Source: Clostridium luticellarii (GTDB taxonomy: Bacteria > Bacillota > Clostridia > Clostridiales > Clostridiaceae). From it: a DNA stretch of 52,435 nt. Made by a program: the position numbers and the translations under genes. Each line of letters starts with the position of its first letter. Position 1 is the stretch's first letter. Positions 1 through 7,467 of this stretch are shown piece by piece. The DNA lies in contig NZ_PVXP01000020.1 in assembly GCF_002995845.1 (NCBI RefSeq), positions 1 to 52,435 on the forward strand, read 5' to 3'. The notes under the pieces were generated by a model that did no database searches, was not told the origin of the DNA, and saw nothing but the letters and a program-made list of their open reading frames with translations.

Positions 1-252
1 ATATTCTGCAAACTTATTGATATATAAATTTATTAGTTTTCAGCTCATGAAAACCTTTTAATGTTTTTTAATAAAAATATATAAAATGATTTTTAATTGA
101 ATTCCTGCATAATTTATATATATAACAGTTTATTTCCTACATTAGAATATTATTAGATTCATTATAAATTCGAAATTTAAAATAATAAATGAACCTATTA
201 TTTCAATTCTATATTATGAAATTGCACAACGGTAACATCTAAATAAATTTTA
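1..252. other. AT-rich non-coding stretch
   Basis: This stretch is very AT-rich. I see no open reading frame with a ribosome binding site, no RNA gene and no repeat in it. It lies beyond the 3' end of the alcohol dehydrogenase operon. Confidence 0.6.
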
Positions 253-287
253 ATGGGTATATCAAAAAATATTTTTGATATACCCAT
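253..287 (-). terminator. Terminator hairpin of the microcompartment operon
   Basis: A near-perfect inverted repeat (ATGGGTATATCAAAAA and its complement) lies about 12 bases beyond the stop of the alcohol dehydrogenase gene. It is A/T-flanked on both sides and could work in either direction. The minus-strand operon (BMC-H, BMC-T, aldehyde dehydrogenase, alcohol dehydrogenase) probably ends here. Confidence 0.7.
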
Positions 288-298
288 CATTTAATATT

Positions 299-1441
299 TT
301 AATCTCCATAAGCTTTTTTAAATAAGTCTATTAATTCTTCTTTACTCGGAATTCTCGGACTTGTAGGAGTGCATCTATCCTCTAGTGCAACCTCTGCCAT
401 AGTATTAACTTTATTAAAAAATTCCCTTCTGTCTATTCCAGCTTCTTTTAAATTTCTAGGTGTATTTGTCAAGCTTAAAATTACATTTACAGCACAGATA
501 AGACTCATTACTCCTTCCTCTACTGTAGAGCAGGGCAATCCTAAAAATTCAGCTATATTTCTGTACCTTAAAGCTGCTCTAGTACATGTGCCGCTATCCA
601 GGTCAGCATTGTACTTAATAACATAAGGCAGCAATATGGCATTGGCTCTGCCATGAGGTATATGAAAAATTCCACCAAGTATATGAGCCATGCTGTGATT
701 AATTCCAAGGGAAGCATTGGTAAAAGCCATACCTGCCATACAGGAGGCATTATGCAATTTTTCTCTTGCCTCTACATTATCACCATTTTTATAGGCTTCA
801 GGCAAATACCTGATCACCAGTTTCATGGCCTGTTCAGCCAGCGCATCACTGAAATCTGAAGCTTTATTTGAAACATAGGCTTCTATTCCATGGGTAAAGA
901 CATCTATTCCTGTATCTGCAGTTATCCTTCCCGGCACTGTTTTAACAAAACTTGCATCTAATATGGCCACATCAGGTATTAAGTCATCATCAATCAATGA
1001 AACTTTCTTGTTTCCCGTAGTAATTATAGAAAAAGAGGTAACCTCTGAGCCTGTCCCACTAGTGGTGGGAATAGCAATAAACAGTGGTCTTCTGTAACCA
1101 TCTTTACTATCTTTTAATATCCTCATGGTAAATGCCAATATGCTTTTTGCAGCATCAATAGAAGAACCGCCTCCTAATGCCACAATAACATCAGGTTTAA
1201 AAGCTATCATTTCCTTTGCGCCTTCCGCTACAACCTCCACAGGCGGATCCGGCCTAATTCCCGAAAACACTTTATATTCTACATTGTCATTTCTAAAAAT
1301 GTCCGTCACTTTGTTTATAAAACCTGCTTTAACCATAAATGGATCTGTTATAATCAACGATTTTTTCTCTTTTAAATTCTTGAGATATTCCACGGAATTC
1401 ATATCAAAATATACCACAGGTTTAATTTTAAATATGTTCAT
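299..1441 (-). CDS. Iron-containing alcohol dehydrogenase, PduQ/EutG-like
   Basis: This is a group III iron-dependent alcohol dehydrogenase of 380 residues. It should reduce the aldehyde made in the microcompartment to its alcohol and recycle NADH. The nucleotide-binding GGGSSIDAAK motif, the PTTSGTGSEVT segment and the metal-binding region with GIDVFTHGIEAY and a HSMAHILGGIFHIPHGRAN block are all present. I chose the ATG at 1441, preceded at good spacing by AGGAAGGG, over an in-frame TTG at 1468. It is the last gene of the shell operon, 34 bases behind the aldehyde dehydrogenase, which argues for a PduQ-like role. The family assignment is firm; the in vivo substrate (propionaldehyde is my guess) is inferred. 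Confidence 0.85.
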   Translation of the reverse strand: MNIFKIKPVVYFDMNSVEYLKNLKEKKSLIITDPFMVKAGFINKVTDIFRNDNVEYKVFSGIRPDPPVEVVAEGAKEMIAFKPDVIVALGGGSSIDAAKSILAFTMRILKDSKDGYRRPLFIAIPTTSGTGSEVTSFSIITTGNKKVSLIDDDLIPDVAILDASFVKTVPGRITADTGIDVFTHGIEAYVSNKASDFSDALAEQAMKLVIRYLPEAYKNGDNVEAREKLHNASCMAGMAFTNASLGINHSMAHILGGIFHIPHGRANAILLPYVIKYNADLDSGTCTRAALRYRNIAEFLGLPCSTVEEGVMSLICAVNVILSLTNTPRNLKEAGIDRREFFNKVNTMAEVALEDRCTPTSPRIPSKEELIDLFKKAYGD

Positions 1442-1474
1442 AAAAGAAGCCCTTCCTTCTGATATCAATTAATT

Positions 1475-2947
1475 TTATTTATTCAATTTGTCCATTATAG
1501 TCTTCACAATGTTCTGAACATAATCTTCCGATAAATTTGAGGATTCACAGGAGGACTGTGATTCTGCATTAACACTTGCTTTTATATCTTCCAATTCTCT
1601 AACTCCGTAAGCCATTCTTCTTATATTCAACAAATTGACAGGTCCTACATTATCCGAAGTGGCACTTCCTCCTACAGCTCCGCAGCCCAATGTGAGAGCC
1701 GGTACAAGATTTGTAGCACCTCCAATACCTCCCAATGCTCCCGGAGTATTTACAAGTATTCTTGACACAGGTTTTGTAAGTGCAAATTTTTTTATTATTT
1801 CCTCATTATTCGAATGAATTATAAGAGTATGCCCTTTTCCCTCATTCATCAGTAATTCAATGCACCTGTCGCATGCTGCTTCCCAATTCTCCTCACAATA
1901 AAATGCAAGTATTGGGGTGAGCTTCTCCCGTGAATAAGGATTTTTCTTGCTGACTGTAGTCTGCTCTGAAATAAGAACTTTAGTGTATTCCGGTATACTT
2001 ATCCCTGCAAGCTGTGCCAGAACCTGGGCGCTTTTCCCCACTATCTGAGGATTCATAGTTCCATTGGCCCTTAAAATAAATTTGCCCAATTTTTCAGATT
2101 GTTCTCTGCTTAAAAAATATACATTCTGTCTTTTCAATTCTTCTATCACTTTATCTTTAATGCAGCTCTCTACAACTATGGACTGCTCTGAAGCACATAT
2201 TACCCCGTTGTCAAAAGTCTGGCTGTCCACTATCCTCTTTACTGCCAATGGTATATCCGCTGATTTTTCTATAAATGCAGGCCCATTTCCAGGACCAACT
2301 CCCAGGGCCGGATTTCCTGAACTATAGGCTGCTTTGACCATGGCCTCTCCACCTGTAGCAAGTATCAGAGCTATATCTTTGTGTTTCATAAGTTCATTGG
2401 TGCCTTCCATGGAAAGAATTGTCATAGCGCCAATTATTCCATCAGGTGCTCCTGCTTCCACTGCAGCTTCATTCAATATTTTTACAGTTTCAATAATGCA
2501 GTTTTTAGCGGACGGATGCGGCGAAAATACTATTGCATTCCCTGCCTTTAAAGCTATGATTGATTTATACATAACCGTGGAAGTGGGGTTGGTGGAAGGT
2601 ATAAGTCCTGCTATAACACCTACTGGAACAGCCACTTCCATTACCTTTTTATCCTTGTCATCATTTATAATTCCTACAGTTTTCATATCTTTTATATTAT
2701 TGTAAACTACTCTGCTGGCAAATTTATTTTTTACAACTTTGTCCTGCCATTTTCCAAAGCCTGTTTCCTCGTGAGCCATTTTTGCAAGTCTTACAGCTTC
2801 CCTTTCAGAGGCTCTTACCATGTTCTCTACTACCCTGTCCACCTTTTCTTGTGAAAATTTGCTAAACTCCTGCTGGGCTTTTTTGGCTTTTGCTATAAGA
2901 GTTCTTACCTGCTGTATTGACTGTAAATCTTTGTCTATTATCTCCAT
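1475..2947 (-). CDS. CoA-acylating aldehyde dehydrogenase, PduP/EutE-like
   Basis: This enzyme should convert a short aldehyde, CoA and NAD+ to acyl-CoA and NADH inside a bacterial microcompartment. The catalytic cysteine lies in the FDNGVICASEQSIV segment near residue 250, and the glycine-rich ALGVGPGNGPAFIEK and GGIGGATNLVPALTLGCG blocks are typical of EutE/PduP/AdhE. The C-terminal 20 residues (LSEDYVQNIVKTIMDKLNK, set off by a Ser-rich linker) form an amphipathic helix of the kind used as an encapsulation peptide; these peptides are usually N-terminal in PduP but C-terminal in several glycyl-radical compartments. The start is ambiguous: an ATG at 2956 sits too close to GAGGAG, so I prefer the ATG at 2947. 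It is co-transcribed with the shell genes. Confidence 0.88.
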   Translation of the reverse strand: MEIIDKDLQSIQQVRTLIAKAKKAQQEFSKFSQEKVDRVVENMVRASEREAVRLAKMAHEETGFGKWQDKVVKNKFASRVVYNNIKDMKTVGIINDDKDKKVMEVAVPVGVIAGLIPSTNPTSTVMYKSIIALKAGNAIVFSPHPSAKNCIIETVKILNEAAVEAGAPDGIIGAMTILSMEGTNELMKHKDIALILATGGEAMVKAAYSSGNPALGVGPGNGPAFIEKSADIPLAVKRIVDSQTFDNGVICASEQSIVVESCIKDKVIEELKRQNVYFLSREQSEKLGKFILRANGTMNPQIVGKSAQVLAQLAGISIPEYTKVLISEQTTVSKKNPYSREKLTPILAFYCEENWEAACDRCIELLMNEGKGHTLIIHSNNEEIIKKFALTKPVSRILVNTPGALGGIGGATNLVPALTLGCGAVGGSATSDNVGPVNLLNIRRMAYGVRELEDIKASVNAESQSSCESSNLSEDYVQNIVKTIMDKLNK

Positions 2948-2975
2948 ATATTTCATTCTCCTCTCAAATATCTAG

Positions 2976-3854
2976 TTAAATATAAGGTTTGCCTGTAGTG
3001 GATACAGGATTTTGTCCCATTGACTTTAATATAGACAGTCCTACTTCCCTGGCCGCAATCACCGATTGTCTTACAGCTCCCGAATCACCAGTTATAGTTA
3101 TAATCACCTCATTGGAATAGGATGTTCCTCCGGCAGGGCTGGCATAAGTTACCAAATCAACATTTGCAGTTTTTAATGCCGTATCCGCCATTACAACCCC
3201 TATACCTGCAGGTGCTCCTACAATTATTCCAAAGGCTTTTCCTATAGGAGCACCAAAGGCCTTGTTCAGTGCCAGACTTGCCCTGGCAGTATAGTGTAGT
3301 TCCACATGTCCTGCGTCACATCCATATACATCCCCCATGGTTCTCTCCGTATCTTTAAGAGCGACTTCTACTGCCCTTCTAGCATCAGATACATCCTCTG
3401 CCGCCAAAATTATAAGTGCCCCATGACCTGCACCACCTTTTGTATCTCTCGGAAGTTCAATACTAAGAACTTCCGTATTAGTAGCTTTTACTGCTTCGTC
3501 AGCAGCCATTATCTGAGGTCCTGCTCCTGTTCTGTCACTTATTATCCCTATAGAACGATATTTTTTATTCAATCCCATCTTATCGTGCAAAAATCCATCA
3601 ACATTTGCAATGACCAGTCCAACTGTATCTCCTATGGCCGTTCCTACAAATTCAGTTATAGGTGATGTTTCACTCATCAAATCCGCCTCCTTTTTTACCT
3701 GTTCAACATTTTTCTCCAAATTGTTGTTTGTCTGTGCCTTTTTTAATTCAGATGATCTATTTATGATTTTGTTTACATCCTTCATGTCAATATTTTTCAA
3801 GTTTATATTTTTTCCTACTTCCTGTAAAACCTTTTCCATCAAATCATTATTCAT
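2976..3854 (-). CDS. Microcompartment shell protein with two BMC domains, PduB-like
   Basis: This 292-residue protein has two BMC domains, starting near residues 75 and 175 (EFVGTAIGDTVGLVIANVDG and AFGAPIGKAFGIIVGAPAG). It should form a trimeric shell tile. Residues 1-62 are a charged N-terminal extension with an amphipathic start (LMEKVLQEVGKNI). In PduB such an extension helps to tie the enzyme core to the shell. It lies 19 bases behind the BMC-H gene and about 30 before the aldehyde dehydrogenase. No pentamer-type (EutN/CcmL) vertex gene is seen in the window, so the shell set looks incomplete here. Confidence 0.9.
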   Translation of the reverse strand: MNNDLMEKVLQEVGKNINLKNIDMKDVNKIINRSSELKKAQTNNNLEKNVEQVKKEADLMSETSPITEFVGTAIGDTVGLVIANVDGFLHDKMGLNKKYRSIGIISDRTGAGPQIMAADEAVKATNTEVLSIELPRDTKGGAGHGALIILAAEDVSDARRAVEVALKDTERTMGDVYGCDAGHVELHYTARASLALNKAFGAPIGKAFGIIVGAPAGIGVVMADTALKTANVDLVTYASPAGGTSYSNEVIITITGDSGAVRQSVIAAREVGLSILKSMGQNPVSTTGKPYI

Positions 3855-3873
3855 ATCAAATACCCCTGTTCAA

Positions 3874-4164
3874 TTATTCCGCTGCTTCTGCAATTTTAGG
3901 TAATATTTTTTCTACATCCGTATGGGGCCTTGGAATAACATGTATCGATATAACCTCCCCTATTCTTTTAGCTGAAGCTGCACCGGCATCCGTAGCTGCC
4001 TTCACTGCTCCCACATCACCTCTTACCATAACGGTTACAAGTCCCGAGCCAATTTTTTCATATCCTATTAAAGTAACATTTGCTGCCTTTACCATTGAAT
4101 CTGCAGCTTCAATAGCTCCTACCAGGCCTCTTGTTTCTATCATTCCTAATGCTTCTTGTCCCAT
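3874..4164 (-). CDS. Microcompartment hexameric shell protein, PduA/EutM-like
   Basis: This is a 96-residue single BMC-domain protein: it opens with [20 protein letters not shown], then has [20 protein letters not shown] and [17 protein letters not shown], all hallmark segments. It should assemble as hexamers that make the facets of the shell and carry the metabolite pores. It is the first gene of the minus-strand operon, with GGAGG ten bases before its ATG. The expected length for the family is about 90-100 residues. Confidence 0.93.
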   Translation of the reverse strand: MGQEALGMIETRGLVGAIEAADSMVKAANVTLIGYEKIGSGLVTVMVRGDVGAVKAATDAGAASAKRIGEVISIHVIPRPHTDVEKILPKIAEAAE

Positions 4165-4210
4165 AAAAATAATACCTCCATAAATTTTAGTTTTTATTTT
4201 AATTAAATTT

Positions 4211-4220
4211 TATTACTAAA
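4211..4220 (-). promoter_or_regulatory. Shared TTTAGTAATA box upstream of the shell operon
   Basis: On the minus strand TTTAGTAATA ends 47 bases before the BMC-H start. The same ten bases recur at 10074-10083 (before the glycyl radical enzyme) and 11493-11502 (before the second alcohol dehydrogenase), each 47-57 bases from the start codon. I infer an operator, probably for the response regulator at 5630-6397. Confidence 0.5.
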
Positions 4221-4234
4221 CAAGTAAAATTTTT

Positions 4235-4263
4235 TTGACAAATTCGACTAGCTTTTGTATTAT
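4235..4263 (+). promoter_or_regulatory. Promoter of the two-component system
   Basis: TTGACA (4235-4240), a 17-base spacer and TATTAT (4258-4263) give a good vegetative promoter facing the sensor kinase. It overlaps the region that controls the divergent shell operon. Confidence 0.6.
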
Positions 4264-4384
4264 ATATATAAATTATTATTGTATTTTCTTGATATATTGA
4301 GCTAATTATATATAAATCGATTAAATTTCAATTGAATAATTTAATATTGCATGACATCACTTAAATTATGGGGAGAAGGGTATT

Positions 4385-5596
4385 ATGGATTTATTGAAAA
4401 ATATTAAGTTTGAGGATATAATTGATGTAAAAGCTCTGCAGGACATCCAGGACAGACTGACAAAATTAGTTAAATTTCCTACAATCATTGTGGATATAAA
4501 CGGTATGCCTGTATGCAAGGAAAGTAATTTCACTCCCTTTTGTTCATTGATGCGTTCTTCTCCAAAGGGAAGAAAAAACTGTATATTATGTGATTCCCAG
4601 GCCAGTTTTTTAGCCATGAGAGATAAAAACCCCAGGATATACACCTGCCACACAGGCCTCATGGACTCCACAGCTCCTATTATCGTAAATAATTATTATC
4701 TTGGCGGAGTATTAGGTGGACAAGTTCTCATAAAAGGCAAACATAATAAAGATTCCATAAATTTAGGAAAAATCTCAAAAGAGTACGAAATACCCATTGA
4801 AAAATTGAAAAAAGTAACTGAATCACTTCAATTTGTTGAAATCGATTATCTTCACAACTGTGTGGAATTCTATAATTTTCTAGCAAGCTATATAGCTGAA
4901 ATGGGAATTCACAGAATCACACAGGAAAACTTGTTGAAGGAAAGTGAAGAAAAATCAATATTGGAAAATCAAGCTAAAAAAATGCAGCTTAAAACCATCC
5001 AGGCTCAGATCAATCCACATTTTTTATTCAATACACTAAATACCATAGCCAGAATGGCTTTAATAGAAAATGCTCCCAAAACAGAAGATTTGCTGTATAC
5101 TCTATCAGATCTTTTAAGATACAGCCTTAGAAATTCTGAAGAATTTCCCAAACTGAGTTCTGAAATTGATTACACGAAAAGATATCTGCTCATACAAAAT
5201 ATGAGATTTAGCGACAGAATGACCTATAGAATTGAAGTGGATGAAGCCATACTGGATTGTAGAATTCCTGCTATGACCATACAGCCTATAGTTGAAAATT
5301 CTCTGTCACATGGCCTGAATTCACAAACTGAAGAAGGCGAAATTATAATAAAAGGCGGTTTGACTCCAGAGAAAGATATTTTAATCGAAATATCCGACAA
5401 CGGCGTAGGTATTGATAAAAACCTGCTTGCACTTTTGAACAACAGCGATATAATGTCAGAGAAATTGGGGATAGGGATAAGGAACACCAACAACAGGCTA
5501 AAGCATTATTTCGGCAGTAAATATGGTTTAAAAATAAAAAGCAAACTGAATATAGGCACAAAGGTAGAAATTCGCATTCCAAGAATCAAAGCATGA
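4385..5596 (+). CDS. PocR-domain sensor histidine kinase (LytS/YesM type)
   Basis: This cytosolic sensor kinase has 403 residues. Residues 10-165 form a PocR ligand domain, with its conserved cysteines in FCSLMRSSPKGRKNCILCD and IYTCHTGLMD, followed by the GGVLGGQVL segment. A short coiled linker leads to the HisKA-type box QAQINPHFLFNTLNTI (phospho-acceptor His) and an HATPase domain with NSLSHGL and DNGVGID. There is no membrane segment, so it should sense an internal small molecule; PocR domains are linked to 1,2-propanediol and related metabolites. It forms an operon with the response regulator that follows and most likely controls the microcompartment genes on both sides. Confidence 0.88.
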   Translation: MDLLKNIKFEDIIDVKALQDIQDRLTKLVKFPTIIVDINGMPVCKESNFTPFCSLMRSSPKGRKNCILCDSQASFLAMRDKNPRIYTCHTGLMDSTAPIIVNNYYLGGVLGGQVLIKGKHNKDSINLGKISKEYEIPIEKLKKVTESLQFVEIDYLHNCVEFYNFLASYIAEMGIHRITQENLLKESEEKSILENQAKKMQLKTIQAQINPHFLFNTLNTIARMALIENAPKTEDLLYTLSDLLRYSLRNSEEFPKLSSEIDYTKRYLLIQNMRFSDRMTYRIEVDEAILDCRIPAMTIQPIVENSLSHGLNSQTEEGEIIIKGGLTPEKDILIEISDNGVGIDKNLLALLNNSDIMSEKLGIGIRNTNNRLKHYFGSKYGLKIKSKLNIGTKVEIRIPRIKA

Positions 5597-5629
5597 AAAT
5601 TGAAAAATTTTAGCAGGAGGTTAATAATT

Positions 5630-6397
5630 ATGTACAAGCTGTTGATCGCAGAAGACGAACCCTTAGAAAGAAAAGCTTTGCGTATAATACTTCAAAAACA
5701 TTTTTATAACATTGACTTACTTGAAGATTGTAAAAATGGTTGTGAAACGGTACTCAGTGCCAAAATCTACCGGCCAAATATAATACTCATGGATATAAGA
5801 ATGCCAAAGAAAAATGGTCTTGAAGCTCAAAGGGAAATAATAGATTTCCTGCCCAACGTAAAAACCATTATATTGACGGCTTATGAAAAATTCGACTATG
5901 CCAAAGAAGCCATAGAATATGGAGTATCAAATTATATACTAAAACCCGTAAGACCTAATGATTTAAAATGTGCTGTGACTAAAGCTTTAAATTCCATAGA
6001 AAAATTTGATTCTTCTAATACAGGCAACAATATATCCAGGTCTTCTTTTAATAACAATTCAAATCCCTCTGAGGATACCATAAAGTCTATTCTGAAATAT
6101 ATAGACAATAATTTCAGCAGTCAGATAAACCTTACTTCTGCAGCTAATTTCGTACATTTAAATCCCCAATATCTGAGCAGATATTTCAAACAAAAAACAG
6201 GTGTTACATTTATACAGTATGTTACCAGATTAAGACTTGAAAAAGCAAAGAAACTTCTTATAACTACCGATAAGTCCATAACTCAGGTAGCTTTGGAAGC
6301 GGGTTATCTGGATGTGGCCTATTTCAGCAAGGTATTCTTGAAAAATGAAAAATTATCTCCTCATAAATTCAAAATGAAAAACAGCAATAAAATATAA
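5630..6397 (+). CDS. YesN/AraC-type response regulator
   Basis: This 255-residue regulator has a receiver domain with phospho-acceptor Asp55 in IILMDIRMPKKNG, conserved LTAYEKFDYAKEAIEYG and the Lys of ILKPVRP. A Ser/Asn-rich linker separates it from a C-terminal AraC helix-turn-helix domain (AANFVHLNPQYLSRYFKQKTG and ALEAGYLDVAYFSKVF). The ATG at 5630 has AGGAGG at correct spacing; an upstream in-frame TTG at 5600 does not. It is the partner of the PocR-domain kinase 33 bases upstream. The shared TTTAGTAATA boxes next to the three metabolic operons are its likely targets. Confidence 0.88.
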   Translation: MYKLLIAEDEPLERKALRIILQKHFYNIDLLEDCKNGCETVLSAKIYRPNIILMDIRMPKKNGLEAQREIIDFLPNVKTIILTAYEKFDYAKEAIEYGVSNYILKPVRPNDLKCAVTKALNSIEKFDSSNTGNNISRSSFNNNSNPSEDTIKSILKYIDNNFSSQINLTSAANFVHLNPQYLSRYFKQKTGVTFIQYVTRLRLEKAKKLLITTDKSITQVALEAGYLDVAYFSKVFLKNEKLSPHKFKMKNSNKI

Positions 6398-6399
6398 AA

Positions 6400-6433
6400 T
6401 GACTGCTGCAAAATAAAAATTTTGCAGCAGTCA
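6400..6433. terminator. Bidirectional terminator between convergent operons
   Basis: TGACTGCTGCAAAAT and its exact complement form a long perfect hairpin between the response regulator (plus) and the activase (minus). A/T runs inside the stem can serve both directions. Confidence 0.8.
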
Positions 6434-6443
6434 CTTCAATCAT

Positions 6444-7376
6444 CTAGCTTACTCCACCGATTTTACACACCAATCCAAATTTTTCTACTATATTCTTAAG
6501 CCTATTCATGTCTTTACTGGAAGGTGGATCTATTGGCGGCATTTTGTATTTATACCCCAGATAGCTGTATTTATTTTCACCCAGCCTGTGATAAGGCAGA
6601 AGGTGTATTTCTCTTACATTTTTAAGAGATACTACAAACTCAGATAATTTTACAATGTTATCCTCATCATCATTAAATCCTGGAATCACGGGAACCCGTA
6701 TAATAAGCTGTGTCCCAGAACCGGCAATAATCCTTGCATTTTCAAGTATGATTTCATTGCCCTGCCCTATATATTCCCTGTGCTTTTTTGAATCCATATG
6801 CTTTATATCCATCAAAACCAGATCTAAAAACGGCAGTATCCTTCTTAAAACCTGCTGGCTGGTAAATGCGGCAGTTTCCACTGCAGTATTCCATCTATTC
6901 GCCCTGCACCCTTTCAGCAGTTCTTCAACAAAATCCACCTGAACCAATGCCTCTCCTCCAGAAAGAGTTATGCCTCCCCCGGAACGTCTATAGTACATAT
7001 TGTCCTTTTTTAATTCACCTATAACTTCTTCAACTGTCTTTTCAATACCTGACATTTCAAGGGCATTGGCATAACAATTTTCCACACATTTCCCGCATTT
7101 AATGCATTTTTCTTGATCTATTCTATAGGGAAGTTTAAAATCCACTGCATTTACGGGACAAACTTCTTTGCATTTCCCACAGCCTATACAATTTTTGGAT
7201 ATGAACATCACCTGAGGTTCCCTGCACTGGGATTCTGGATTACTGCACCATCTGCAGGAAAGTGGACATCCCTTTAAAAACACTATGGTTCTAATGCCCG
7301 GCCCATCGTGTACTGAAAATCTTTGAATATCAAATACAATTCCCTTTTCTCCTAAATTTACGGTTTCATTTAGCAT
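6444..7376 (-). CDS. Glycyl radical enzyme activating enzyme (radical SAM)
   Basis: This radical SAM protein should generate the glycyl radical on the neighbouring dehydratase. The cluster-binding CPLSCRWC motif lies near residue 40. It is followed by a ferredoxin-like insertion with CIGCGKCKEVCP and CIKCGKCVENC, as in diol dehydratase, choline lyase and benzylsuccinate synthase activases and not in the shorter PFL activase. GGITLSGGEALVQ (the GGE motif) follows. I chose the ATG at 7376 with AGAGGTG before it. It lies 91 bases behind the dehydratase gene with a hairpin in between. Confidence 0.92.
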   Translation of the reverse strand: MLNETVNLGEKGIVFDIQRFSVHDGPGIRTIVFLKGCPLSCRWCSNPESQCREPQVMFISKNCIGCGKCKEVCPVNAVDFKLPYRIDQEKCIKCGKCVENCYANALEMSGIEKTVEEVIGELKKDNMYYRRSGGGITLSGGEALVQVDFVEELLKGCRANRWNTAVETAAFTSQQVLRRILPFLDLVLMDIKHMDSKKHREYIGQGNEIILENARIIAGSGTQLIIRVPVIPGFNDDEDNIVKLSEFVVSLKNVREIHLLPYHRLGENKYSYLGYKYKMPPIDPPSSKDMNRLKNIVEKFGLVCKIGGVS

Positions 7377-7411
7377 ATCTTCACCTCTAATCATCAAGCT
7401 TTTTAAAAGAA

Positions 7412-7442
7412 GAAGGAAGTAGTTTTAAAAACCGCTTCCTTC
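7412..7442 (-). promoter_or_regulatory. Hairpin between dehydratase and activase genes
   Basis: GAAGGAAG...CTTCCTTC forms an inverted repeat in the 91-base gap, followed on the minus strand by TTCTTTT. It looks like a weak terminator or a processing/stability hairpin that would let less activase be made than dehydratase. Confidence 0.5.
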
Positions 7443-7467
7443 TATGGTTTTAAATCAATATTATATA

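Noticed and set aside
4366-4671. Minus-strand frame inside the sensor kinase gene, and similar antisense frames throughout
   Set aside because: They mirror real coding regions, lack ribosome binding sites and show no recognisable domains.
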